Source: Parapedobacter luteus
Lineage (GTDB): Bacteria; Bacteroidota; Bacteroidia; Sphingobacteriales; Sphingobacteriaceae
DNA: 64,000 nt
Assembly (NCBI RefSeq): GCF_900168055.1
Contig: NZ_FUYS01000001.1
Coordinates: forward strand, 124,001-188,000
Direction: 5' to 3'
The notes beneath the pieces were generated by a model that saw nothing but the letters and a program-made list of their open reading frames with translations, had not been told where the DNA came from and did not search any database. Below, piece after piece: positions 26,190-35,172 of this stretch (positions within the stretch are counted from its first letter, which is position 1; each line of letters starts with the position of its first letter). Made by a program: the position numbers and the translations under genes.

Positions 26190-27206
26190 ATGAACAGATC
26201 ATATTTAAGCAGCTTGTTTTTTGCGGCTATCGGAATGTTGATGATTACCGCCTGCGATAAAGACGAATCACGGCTGGTGCTGCAACCGGGCGATGGTCCG
26301 GCACTGCAGGCATCTGAAAACACACTTGTTCTGGAACGCGAGCATGCCGATGAGGAGGCTATCCGTTTTTCCTGGACGCCTGCTGACTTCGGCTATGCTG
26401 CGGCAGTGACCAACACCCTCCAGGTGGCCCGCAAGGGGACGAACTTCGAACAACCAAGGGAACGCATTGTTACGGCCGGTGAAAACAGTGCAGGCTTCAC
26501 GACCTACGACTTCAACAGCCTCCTGCTGGCCCTTGAACTCCCGGTGGGGGAGGCGAGTGAAGTGGAAGTGCGGATACGCGCGAGGATAAACGAAGCGGTG
26601 GAACCGCTTTACTCAAACGTGGTGCAACTGACGGTGACGCCTTATGCTGCTATCAGTTACCTGTATGTCCCCGGGGCTTACCAGGGGTGGGATCCGGCTA
26701 CGGCCGAAAGCCTGGTGTCGCCAACGAGCAACGGCATTTATACGGGTATTATCCGGTTCCCCGAGGCAGGTTCGGAGTTTAAACTCACCCCGGCCCGCAA
26801 TTGGGATGATTCCTACGGTGAGGATGAACCTGGCTCCATTGTGCTGAATGGAGGTGCCAATATCAAAGCGCCGCGAGCTGGAAACCTTGAGGTCACCGTC
26901 AATACCAACGATAATACCATTGGCTATACCGACCACTCGTGGGGGCTAATCGGCAGCGCTACACCCGGGGGATGGGATACCGATACAGACATGGTGTATG
27001 ACAACGCCAATGCCGTGTGGAAGGTGACCGTAACGTTGAATCCGGGAGAATTTAAGTTCAGGAAAAACCACGACTGGTCGGTCAACTTCGGCGTGCAGGA
27101 CGGTGAACTGGTGGAAGGTGGGCCGGATATCGCGCATACAGAAAGCGGTACGTATGTAATTACGTTTGATCCGGTAGCCAAAGTGTACACCATGGTGAAA
27201 CAATAA
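26190..27206 (+). CDS. SusE-like starch-binding surface lipoprotein
   Basis: 338 residues with lipobox ITAC (C22). The N-terminal SusE-type Ig-like domain (~35-150, FSWTPADFGYAAAVTNTLQV) is followed by two SusE/SusF-like carbohydrate-binding modules (~155-250 and ~252-338), each with Trp and Tyr residues suited to stacking on sugars (YLYVPGAYQGWDP; WGLIGSATPGGWD). It has no catalytic site and most likely helps retain glucan at the surface. It is shorter than Bacteroides SusF, with fewer modules. Confidence 0.88.
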   Translation: MNRSYLSSLFFAAIGMLMITACDKDESRLVLQPGDGPALQASENTLVLEREHADEEAIRFSWTPADFGYAAAVTNTLQVARKGTNFEQPRERIVTAGENSAGFTTYDFNSLLLALELPVGEASEVEVRIRARINEAVEPLYSNVVQLTVTPYAAISYLYVPGAYQGWDPATAESLVSPTSNGIYTGIIRFPEAGSEFKLTPARNWDDSYGEDEPGSIVLNGGANIKAPRAGNLEVTVNTNDNTIGYTDHSWGLIGSATPGGWDTDTDMVYDNANAVWKVTVTLNPGEFKFRKNHDWSVNFGVQDGELVEGGPDIAHTESGTYVITFDPVAKVYTMVKQ

Positions 27207-27222
27207 AAATCAGTTTTACGAG

Positions 27223-29100
27223 ATGAACGTATTGCTCAGAATGAACGTGTTTTTCAGATGGATACCGGCATGTCTCCTGGCGCTGAGCCTGGGGATGCCG
27301 GCAGGCGCGTCCGGCCAGTCCGTAGCGCGCGTAGAGCCGCTCCACTGGTGGGTAGGCATGCACAACCCTGAATTGCAATTGCTGGTATATGGCGAAAATA
27401 TTGCGGCTTATGAGCCGGAAATCGTGTTTCCGGGCGTACAGCTCACCCAGGTGCACCGGGTGGAAAACCCGAATTACCTGTTTCTGGACCTGCATATTGC
27501 GCCCAGTACCACACCGGGTAATGTGCCCATTGTGTTCAATGGATCCGATGGCCGGACCTTCAGTTGGGAGTATGAACTGAAGGCCCGCGAAGCCGACAGG
27601 ACTAAGGCACAGGGTGTCCGTAGCGACGATGTGATTTACCTGATCATGCCGGATCGCTTTGCCAACGGCGACACGAGCAATGACATCGTGCCGGGCATGC
27701 GTGAAACGGCATTAAACCGCGACTCGATGTATTACCGCCACGGAGGCGACCTTCAGGGCATTATCAACAAGCTGGACTACCTCCATGACCTTGGGGTGAC
27801 GGCCCTTTGGCTTAATCCGGTGTTGACGAATGATATGGAACAGGCTTCTTACCACGGCTATGCGGCGACAGAAAACTATCAAGTGGACCCCAGATTCGGT
27901 GACAATGAGCTGTACCGGAAACTGGCAGATGAACTCCACCGAAGGGGTATGAAGCTGATAAAAGATTTAGTGCACAACCACGTCGGGCTGCGGCACTGGA
28001 CCGTTCTTGACCCGCCTGCTCCGGACTGGCTGAACCAATGGCCCACCTATACCAATACGACGTATAAAGATCAGGTGATTTTTGATCCCTATGCCGCCGA
28101 GGCTGACCGGAAACGGATGACCGATGGGTGGTTTGTACCCACCATGCCAGACATGAATCACCGTAATCCGTATGTGCGCAAATACATTACGCAAAGCCAC
28201 ATCTGGTGGGTGGAGTATGCCGGAGTTGATGGCTTCCGCCTGGATACGTATCCGTATAACGATCTGGATTTCATGGCCGATTGGGGTAGGCTCATCAAGG
28301 CGGAATATCCGGAGCTGACGTTCTTCGGCGAAACCTGGGTGCATGGTGTGCCCAACCAGGCGGTATATACCCAGGGCAGCACCATTAACCAGCGGTTTGA
28401 TACGCATATGCCCGGGGTGACGGACTTTCAGACGCACTTTGCCATCATCGAAGCGCTCAATGGGTCGTTCGGCTGGACCGACGGTGTGAATAGGCTGTAC
28501 AGCGTCCTGGCCAACGACTTCGTCTATGAAGATGCGTACCGCAACGTGGTGTTCCTGGATAATCATGATAAGAGCCGCTTCTTTTCAGAAGTGGGCGAAA
28601 ATGTGGATAAGTATAAGTCCGGCCTGGCTTGGCTGATGACGACAAGAGGCATCCCGCAGCTTTATTATGGTGCGGAAATAGCCATGAAGAATTTTGCCAA
28701 TCCGGATGGCATGGTACGGGAGGACTTTCCTGGCGGCTGGCCGGCGGATACCGTGGATAAGTTTACCGAGGCCGGACGCTCGGTACTGGAAAATGACATT
28801 TTCCAGTACATCCGCACGCTGGCTAACTACCGCAAAAGCAATCCGGTGCTGCAAACGGGCCGGATGATGCAGTATGTGCCGGAAGATGCCGTGTATGTTT
28901 ATTTCCGTTACAACGATGAAAAGACGGTGATGGTGGTGATGAATACCGGAGAGGATGAGGCTGAAATCGATGTCTCCCGCTTTGAAGAGCGCATCCGATC
29001 AGCCACGCGTGCCAAGGATATCATCAACGGGAATACTGTAAACCTTACCGCTCCCCTCAGGTTGAACGCCAAATCCACGGCGGTGCTGGAATTACTATGA
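27223..29100 (+). CDS. Periplasmic neopullulanase-like GH13 (SusA-type)
   Basis: 625 residues with a cleavable signal peptide (GASGQ) and no lipobox cysteine, so probably periplasmic. An N-terminal Ig-like cyclomaltodextrinase_N domain (~30-125) precedes a GH13 barrel with KDLVHNH, GFRLDTYPY (nucleophile D341), FFGETW (acid/base E370) and FLDNHDKSRF (D449). This layout is that of neopullulanase/cyclomaltodextrinase enzymes. It should trim imported maltodextrins to maltose and glucose. Its last four bases overlap the start of the phosphoglucomutase gene (ATGA). Confidence 0.92.
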   Translation: MNVLLRMNVFFRWIPACLLALSLGMPAGASGQSVARVEPLHWWVGMHNPELQLLVYGENIAAYEPEIVFPGVQLTQVHRVENPNYLFLDLHIAPSTTPGNVPIVFNGSDGRTFSWEYELKAREADRTKAQGVRSDDVIYLIMPDRFANGDTSNDIVPGMRETALNRDSMYYRHGGDLQGIINKLDYLHDLGVTALWLNPVLTNDMEQASYHGYAATENYQVDPRFGDNELYRKLADELHRRGMKLIKDLVHNHVGLRHWTVLDPPAPDWLNQWPTYTNTTYKDQVIFDPYAAEADRKRMTDGWFVPTMPDMNHRNPYVRKYITQSHIWWVEYAGVDGFRLDTYPYNDLDFMADWGRLIKAEYPELTFFGETWVHGVPNQAVYTQGSTINQRFDTHMPGVTDFQTHFAIIEALNGSFGWTDGVNRLYSVLANDFVYEDAYRNVVFLDNHDKSRFFSEVGENVDKYKSGLAWLMTTRGIPQLYYGAEIAMKNFANPDGMVREDFPGGWPADTVDKFTEAGRSVLENDIFQYIRTLANYRKSNPVLQTGRMMQYVPEDAVYVYFRYNDEKTVMVVMNTGEDEAEIDVSRFEERIRSATRAKDIINGNTVNLTAPLRLNAKSTAVLELL

Positions 29101-29765
29101 CAGGCGACAGGAAGAACTGGAAACAGCTCGCTGCTGGCAAAGAAGCTTTCATCTTTGATTTGGATGGGGTGCTGGTAGACACAGCTACGTTTCACTACCG
29201 GGCGTGGAGGCGGCTGGCCAATGAGCTGGGCTTTGACTTTTCCATGCAGCAGAATGAACTGCTCAAAGGCGTAAGCCGCATGCAGTCGCTGGAGCAAGTG
29301 CTCACCTGGGGACGGATGCAGCAGGCCGGTTTGGACAAGGAGCACCTCGCCGAAAAGAAGAATGCATGGTATCTGGAACTTGTGGAACGTATGGGGCCCG
29401 ACGATGTGCTGCCCGGTGTGCTGGCCTTTCTGCGTGCGGCGAAGGCAACTGGCATCCGCACGGCGTTGGGGTCGGCCAGCAAAAATGCCCGGCTCATCCT
29501 GGATCGCACGGGCCTGCAAGGGTATTTCGACGCGGTTATTGACGGCAACGCGGTAGTGCTGTCCAAGCCGCACCCCGAAGTGTTTCTCCGTGCGGCCGAA
29601 GCGCTGGGCGCTGCGCCGGATGCGTGCCTGGTTTTTGAAGATGCCCAGGCGGGCATCGATGCGGCAAAGGCTGCCGGCATGTCCGCGGTGGGCATTGGCA
29701 GCGGGACAGCGCTGCAACGGGCAGACCTTGTGGTGGCAGGGTTGGCGGACTTGAAGATAGATTGA
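29097..29765 (+). CDS. pgmB: Beta-phosphoglucomutase
   Basis: 222 residues of the HAD superfamily. Motif I FDLDGVLVDTA gives the nucleophile and acid/base aspartates; LGSASKNA, SKPHPEVFL and VFEDAQAGIDAA are the remaining HAD motifs, and the cap domain lies between. It converts beta-glucose-1-phosphate, made by the inverting GH65 phosphorylase two genes later, into glucose-6-phosphate. It overlaps the GH13 gene by four bases, implying coupled translation. Confidence 0.93.
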   Translation: MTGDRKNWKQLAAGKEAFIFDLDGVLVDTATFHYRAWRRLANELGFDFSMQQNELLKGVSRMQSLEQVLTWGRMQQAGLDKEHLAEKKNAWYLELVERMGPDDVLPGVLAFLRAAKATGIRTALGSASKNARLILDRTGLQGYFDAVIDGNAVVLSKPHPEVFLRAAEALGAAPDACLVFEDAQAGIDAAKAAGMSAVGIGSGTALQRADLVVAGLADLKID

Positions 29766-29790
29766 CGAAAGCACATAAAATGAACGTTGG

Positions 29791-32112
29791 ATGAAGAACT
29801 ATATCAAACATGACGAATGGAACATTATCGAAGAAGGATTTAATCCTGCGCTGAACAAAGTTTCGGAAAGTATTTTCAGCATCGGCAACGGACGTATGGG
29901 ACAGCGGGCCAACTTTGAAGAGCGTTACGGCGGCGAAAGCCTCCAAGGGTCATATGTTGCCGGGGTTTATTATCCCGACAAAACCCGCGTGGGGTGGTGG
30001 AAAAACGGATACCCGGAGTATTTCGCCAAGGTGCTGAACGCCCCCAGCTGGATCGGTATCGACGTTTTCGTTGACGGTGAACCGTTGGATCTTCATCGGT
30101 TGGAAATCCTCCGTTTCAGGCGGCAGCTTTGCATGAGGGATGGCTACCTGAGCCGGAGTTTTACTGCGCGTTTCGAGGACGGCAGGGAAGTAGCCGTGGA
30201 AGCCACCCGGTTTTGCAGCTTGGTGGATGACGAATGCGGGGCCCTTAGCTACCGGATAAGTGCCCGGAATTTCGAGGGGCGCTTTGTCGTAATTCCTTAT
30301 CTTGACGGTGGTGTCCGCAATATGGATTCGAATTATGATGAGACGTTCTGGGAGTACGTCGCTGCCAGCACCGCCCCGAACCGGTCGGTATTGACCATGC
30401 GCACCAAAAAAACGGACTTTTGGGTGACCACGGGCATGCACTATGAGCTGCTGGCTGATGAAGGGCGCATCCAGTGCAGTGAACAGGATGTCAGACGGGA
30501 TGATTACATCGGCAAGTCCGTAACATTCGATCTGGCTGCCGGCCAGAGCATCGCCGTACGGAAATATGCCGTCGTCCTTTCGTCTGAAAACCATCCCAAA
30601 GCGGACATGGAGGCACGGGCATCGGCCATGCTGGACCGGGTGGTGGCCAAAGGTTTTGATCGCATGATGGTTGAACAATCTGAAGCTTGGGGTCAAAAAT
30701 GGGAAGAAAGTGATATCCGCATCAGGGGAGACATTGCTGCCCAGCAGGCCATACGGTTCAACATCTTCCAGCTGCATCAGACCTACTCCGGTGAAGATGA
30801 GCGGCTCAATATCGGCCCCAAGGGCTTTACCGGCGAAAAGTACGGTGGGGCTACCTACTGGGATACCGAAGCGTATTGCCTGCCGTTTTACCTGGCCACG
30901 GCGCCGCCGGCCGTGGCTAAAAACCTGCTGCTGTATCGCTACAGGCATTTGCCCAAGGCGATTGAAAACGCCCGCAAACTGGGCTTTGATGGCGGAGCGG
31001 CGCTTTTCCCGATGGTTACAATGAATGGCGAAGAGTGTCATAACGAATGGGAAATCACGTTTGAAGAGATCCACCGCAACGGCGCCATCGCATTTGCCAT
31101 CTACAATTATGTCCGGTACACAGGGGACGATGAGTACCTCGCAGACTATGGGTTGGAGGTGCTCATCGGTATTGCGCGTTTCTGGGCACAGCGCGTCAAC
31201 TGGAGCGAATACCGGCAGCGCTATGTGATACTGGGTGTAACGGGGCCGAATGAGTATGAAAACAACGTCAACAACAACTGGTATACCAATACGATGGCGG
31301 TATGGTGCTTAACGTATGCGCTCGAGGCCCTTACTGCCGTCCGGCATGCTTGGCCTGCCAAGTATGAGGCTGTTATCACCAGGACGGCTTTCGACGAGCG
31401 GCATGAAACCGGCACATGGGAAACGATTGTCGAAAAAATGTACTATCCGGTAGATGGCGAGAGGGGTATTTTCCTGCAACAAGACGGTTTTCTGGATAAA
31501 GAACTGGTGCCGGCCGAATCACTGCCGGCTGAACAGCGGCCGCTGAACCAGCATTGGAGCTGGGATCGCATTCTGCGATCGTGCTACATCAAGCAAGCCG
31601 ACGTACTGCAGGGCATATATTTGCTTGAAGATCGCTTTGATCTGGAGACCATACGGCGGAATGTTGACTTTTACGAGCCGCTTACCGTACATGAAAGCTC
31701 GCTGTCACCGTGCGTGCATGCTATCCTGGCGGCCAAGCTGGGCGATGAAGAGCGGGCTTACCAATTTTATCTGCGCACGGCAAGGCTTGACCTTGACGAT
31801 TATAACAACGATACGGAAGATGGGCTTCACATCACATCCATGGCGGGCACATGGATGAGCATCGTGGAAGGCTTTGCGGGTATGCGCGTTCGGGATGGAC
31901 GGCTGCATTTCAGCCCCATGTTGCCGGTGAAGTGGCAATCGTACGAATTCAGTATCCGGTTCCGGGGTACGGTGCTGACGGTTAAGGTAAGCCGTTCAGG
32001 AGTGTTATTGGCTCATAGTGGCAGCGATCCGCTCACGGTTTTTGTCTTTGGTCATCCGTACCGTGTGCCACGTGAAGCGAGCGTTGAACTGGCGGGAGGG
32101 CAGCGGATATGA
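29791..32112 (+). CDS. GH65 maltose phosphorylase
   Basis: 773 residues, full length for family GH65. The N-terminal beta-sandwich (~1-270) leads to an (alpha/alpha)6 barrel and a C-terminal beta domain. The catalytic acid E488 lies in GVTGPNEYENNVNNNWYTN, text diagnostic of maltose phosphorylases as against kojibiose or trehalose enzymes. It splits maltose with phosphate into beta-glucose-1-phosphate and glucose. No signal peptide, so cytoplasmic. It lies between pgmB and the transporter gene, which completes the route. Confidence 0.93.
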   Translation: MKNYIKHDEWNIIEEGFNPALNKVSESIFSIGNGRMGQRANFEERYGGESLQGSYVAGVYYPDKTRVGWWKNGYPEYFAKVLNAPSWIGIDVFVDGEPLDLHRLEILRFRRQLCMRDGYLSRSFTARFEDGREVAVEATRFCSLVDDECGALSYRISARNFEGRFVVIPYLDGGVRNMDSNYDETFWEYVAASTAPNRSVLTMRTKKTDFWVTTGMHYELLADEGRIQCSEQDVRRDDYIGKSVTFDLAAGQSIAVRKYAVVLSSENHPKADMEARASAMLDRVVAKGFDRMMVEQSEAWGQKWEESDIRIRGDIAAQQAIRFNIFQLHQTYSGEDERLNIGPKGFTGEKYGGATYWDTEAYCLPFYLATAPPAVAKNLLLYRYRHLPKAIENARKLGFDGGAALFPMVTMNGEECHNEWEITFEEIHRNGAIAFAIYNYVRYTGDDEYLADYGLEVLIGIARFWAQRVNWSEYRQRYVILGVTGPNEYENNVNNNWYTNTMAVWCLTYALEALTAVRHAWPAKYEAVITRTAFDERHETGTWETIVEKMYYPVDGERGIFLQQDGFLDKELVPAESLPAEQRPLNQHWSWDRILRSCYIKQADVLQGIYLLEDRFDLETIRRNVDFYEPLTVHESSLSPCVHAILAAKLGDEERAYQFYLRTARLDLDDYNNDTEDGLHITSMAGTWMSIVEGFAGMRVRDGRLHFSPMLPVKWQSYEFSIRFRGTVLTVKVSRSGVLLAHSGSDPLTVFVFGHPYRVPREASVELAGGQRI

Positions 32113-33449
32113 ATGTTGTGAAAAAGCCGCGCCTGCGCCTTGGCCAGATTGTAAGTATGAGCGTTGGGTTTTTGGGTATCCAGTTCGGCTTTGCATTGCA
32201 GAACGGCAACGCCTCCCGTATCTTGCAGACGTTCGGGGCCGATATTGAGCAGTTGTCGCTGTTTTGGCTCGCAGCACCGCTCACGGGCATGGTCATCCAG
32301 CCCATTGTGGGGCACTATAGTGATCGGACGTGGACGCGGCTGGGGCGCAGGCGGCCCTATTTCCTGGCAGGTGCGTTGTGCTCTGCCGTCGCGCTCGTGC
32401 TGATGCCTAATGCGGCCGCGCTGACCGCACTGCTGCCATCGTTGTGGATTGGGGCGGGTATGCTGATGATTATGGACGCGTCATTCAATGTCGCGATGGA
32501 GCCGTTCCGGGCGCTGGTAGCCGATAAGCTGCCCGATGAGCAACGGAGTGTAGGGTATTCGGTACAGTCTTTTCTCATCGGGTTAGGGGCGGTGGCCGGC
32601 TCTTGGTTGCCCTATATCCTGGCGGAATGGGTGGGGGTACCCAAAACCGCGGAGACGGGATATATACCGGACAACGTGCTGTTTTCGTTCTATATCGGCG
32701 GCGCAGTGCTGCTGGGCGCAGTACTGTGGACGGTGGTGACCACGCGGGAATATCCACCCGAAGCGCTGGAACGTTTTGAGGCGGCAAGCGGAGCTGAGCA
32801 GCCGGCCGGCAAGCGCAGCGGGTTATGGGCGATATGGCGGGATTTCCGTGAGATGCCGCCAGTGATGAGGCAGCTGGGATGGGTTCAGTTTTTTTCGTGG
32901 TTTGCCTTGTTTTCCATGTGGGTGTTCACGACGCCGGCTATCGCGCAGCATGTATACGGCGTGCGTGCGGGCGATACGTTCTCCCTGCGATACGCGGACG
33001 CCGGAAACTGGGTGGGCATTTTATTCGGTGTGTACAACGGGGTCGCTGCGGTTTACGCTCTGGCGCTGCCGCTGATTGCCCGGCGGATGGGCACAAAAGG
33101 AGCGCACGCCGTGTCCTTGCTAGCCGGCGGTATCGCCCTAATTGCTATTTACTTCATTCCGGATCCCCGGTTTCTTTTGTTGCCGATGGTTGGGGTCGGG
33201 ATGGCTTGGGGCAGTATACTGGCCATGCCTTACGCCATCTTGTCCGGCAGCATCCCGGCGCGCAAGATGGGGGTGTATATGGGGATTTTCAATTTCTTTA
33301 TCACCTTTCCGCAGATCGTGAATGGCTTCTTCGGCGGCTACCTCGTGAAATACGCTTTCGGTGGGCAGCCAATTTATTCGATTATGATGGCAGGCGTATT
33401 GCTGCTTGTTGCCGCAGCGCTGGTGTTGCGAGTGAAAACGGCGCGTTGA
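32109..33449 (+). CDS. SLC45/GPH-like MFS maltose transporter
   Basis: 446 residues with about twelve membrane helices. The early motif FQ/GFALQNGNASRILQTFGAD and the loop VGHYSDRTWTRLGRRRPYF are typical of the SLC45-like maltose/sucrose branch of the major facilitator superfamily. It overlaps the GH65 gene by four bases and is the last gene of the operon. It probably carries maltose from periplasm to cytoplasm, which lets the phosphorylase act on intact disaccharide. Confidence 0.9.
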   Translation: MNVVKKPRLRLGQIVSMSVGFLGIQFGFALQNGNASRILQTFGADIEQLSLFWLAAPLTGMVIQPIVGHYSDRTWTRLGRRRPYFLAGALCSAVALVLMPNAAALTALLPSLWIGAGMLMIMDASFNVAMEPFRALVADKLPDEQRSVGYSVQSFLIGLGAVAGSWLPYILAEWVGVPKTAETGYIPDNVLFSFYIGGAVLLGAVLWTVVTTREYPPEALERFEAASGAEQPAGKRSGLWAIWRDFREMPPVMRQLGWVQFFSWFALFSMWVFTTPAIAQHVYGVRAGDTFSLRYADAGNWVGILFGVYNGVAAVYALALPLIARRMGTKGAHAVSLLAGGIALIAIYFIPDPRFLLLPMVGVGMAWGSILAMPYAILSGSIPARKMGVYMGIFNFFITFPQIVNGFFGGYLVKYAFGGQPIYSIMMAGVLLLVAAALVLRVKTAR

Positions 33450-33467
33450 GCCGCTGCTCCGGGAACG

Positions 33468-34442
33468 TCAGCTCGTCCGGTTGAGTAAAGTCTGTGCCAA
33501 TGTCCGCAAAGGCGTTTTACGGGTTGTATGAACGCCAATGGCATCCAATGCCGCATAAGCCTGCTCGATGTATCGCTGTTTGGCCAGTTCAGCCGCCTGC
33601 CTGACACCGAGGCGGTCGTATAGCACCGTTACGGCGTTTACCTTCGCTTCCGCCGGACCATCGGTGGCCAGCCACCGGTCCAGTTCCGGCCGGATGTCCG
33701 TGCCTGCCGTTTCAAGGGCCTTAATCAACAGGTACGTCTTCTTATTGGCCAGGATGTCGCCCCCCCTTTGCTTGCCGAACTGTGCGGGGTCGCCATATAC
33801 ATCAAGGATGTCATCCTGCAACTGGAAAGCCAGACCGACATTCACGCCGAAGTCATATAGGTGTTGCGCGTCATTGTCATCCGCATTGCCCAGAATTGCA
33901 CCCATCTTCAGGGCGGTGCCAAGCAAGACAGAGGTTTTTAGCCGGATCATCCGGAGGTAATCATCAATACCCACCGATGCCATGTTTTCGAAATCCATAT
34001 CCAGTTGCTGCCCTTCGCACACTTCGGTTGCCATGGTGTTGAACGCCTCCAAAAGCTGCGGCAATTTTTCAGGTGGGCATTTTGCCAGTTGCCGGTAAGC
34101 CATGATAAGCAGGTTGTCGCCCGAAAGAATGGCCACGTTGGGATTCCATTTTTCATGGACAGTTTGCTGCCCCCGCCGCAACGGGGCATTGTCCATGATA
34201 TCGTCATGCATCAACGAGAAATTGTGGAACAGTTCGACCGCCAGTGCAGCTGGCAGTGCGTTATCCGTGTCGTCAACGGAAAATAGGTCGGCCGCCAGCA
34301 AGGTAAGCAATGGACGGATACGCTTGCCGCCAATTTGCAAGAGGTATTTGATGGGTTCATAGAGGTTTTGGGGAAATTCAGGCATATCAATTTCCTTCAG
34401 CCCTTCTATTATCCGTTGCTGCAATTGGGCAGTATTGTGCAT
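33468..34442 (-). CDS. Polyprenyl (isoprenyl) diphosphate synthase
   Basis: The frame opens at 34505, but family homology starts near MHNTAQLQQRIIEGL, so ATG 34442 is chosen (324 residues). Both aspartate-rich motifs are present: DDIMDNAPLRRG and DDILDVYGD, plus GGKRIRPLLTL. It builds all-trans prenyl diphosphates for quinones or carotenoids. It converges on the end of the maltodextrin operon with an 18-bp gap and no clear terminator. Confidence 0.9.
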   Translation of the reverse strand: MHNTAQLQQRIIEGLKEIDMPEFPQNLYEPIKYLLQIGGKRIRPLLTLLAADLFSVDDTDNALPAALAVELFHNFSLMHDDIMDNAPLRRGQQTVHEKWNPNVAILSGDNLLIMAYRQLAKCPPEKLPQLLEAFNTMATEVCEGQQLDMDFENMASVGIDDYLRMIRLKTSVLLGTALKMGAILGNADDNDAQHLYDFGVNVGLAFQLQDDILDVYGDPAQFGKQRGGDILANKKTYLLIKALETAGTDIRPELDRWLATDGPAEAKVNAVTVLYDRLGVRQAAELAKQRYIEQAYAALDAIGVHTTRKTPLRTLAQTLLNRTS

Positions 34443-34589
34443 GACTCTTAATTTTGCGGCTAAGATAGGGATTATTTTAATGAACGGTCGCCGATTACCC
34501 ATCACGGATCACCAGCCAAATAATCAAAAAAAAGTATTACGTTTGGCAAGGGATATGGGTTACTATTCGGGGTAAAAGCGTATTAATAA

Positions 34590-35165
34590 GTGAGTAAATT
34601 GAATAAGACTGCCATACTGGAAGCTGATCAGAAAACCGTTGACGGTATTGCCCATGGCAATGCCACCGTTTTGGCCGGATTATATAGCGATTATTTCCCC
34701 ATGGTGTTAAACATGGTGCTGCGAAATAACGGTACGGAGGAGGAGGCGAAGGATATCTTTCAAGAGGCAATTATTGTGCTGTACGATAAAATTAGGCAGG
34801 GTAATTTTACGTTGAGCAGTAAGTTAAAAACTTATCTTTACTCGGTGTGCCGCCGGCTGTGGCTTAAGCAACTGGCCAGTCAAGGGCGGGTATATCATGA
34901 TGTAGACAGCTATGAGGAAATCATTCCGGTGGAGGAGGATTTAGCGATGCATCATGAACGTGATTTACAGCTGTCGATGATGGAGCGGGCGTTGGACAAG
35001 CTGGGGGAACCTTGTCGAACCATTATCCATGATTTCTATATATCGAATTTGTCGATGCAGGAAATTTGCGAAAAATTCGGATATACGAACGCGGATAATG
35101 CGAAAAACCAAAAATACAAATGCTTGCAGCGGTTAAAGAAAATATTTTTTACAGCGGTTAAGTGA
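34590..35165 (+). CDS. Sigma-70 family factor of the protease-fusion module
   Basis: 191 residues from a GTG (start uncertain; the first in-frame ATG is much later). Region 2 reads GTEEEAKDIFQEAIIVLYDKI and region 4 covers LGEPCRTIIHDFYISNLSMQ through the DNA-binding helix near NAKNQKYKCLQRL. It is 7 bp before the anti-sigma/protease fusion and so is probably held or released by it. Confidence 0.88.
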   Translation: MSKLNKTAILEADQKTVDGIAHGNATVLAGLYSDYFPMVLNMVLRNNGTEEEAKDIFQEAIIVLYDKIRQGNFTLSSKLKTYLYSVCRRLWLKQLASQGRVYHDVDSYEEIIPVEEDLAMHHERDLQLSMMERALDKLGEPCRTIIHDFYISNLSMQEICEKFGYTNADNAKNQKYKCLQRLKKIFFTAVK

Positions 35166-35172
35166 AACGGAG

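Noticed and set aside
19157-33000. Many long minus-strand open frames under the maltodextrin operon
   Set aside because: They are antisense shadows caused by the higher GC of these genes; none has family motifs or sensible neighbours.
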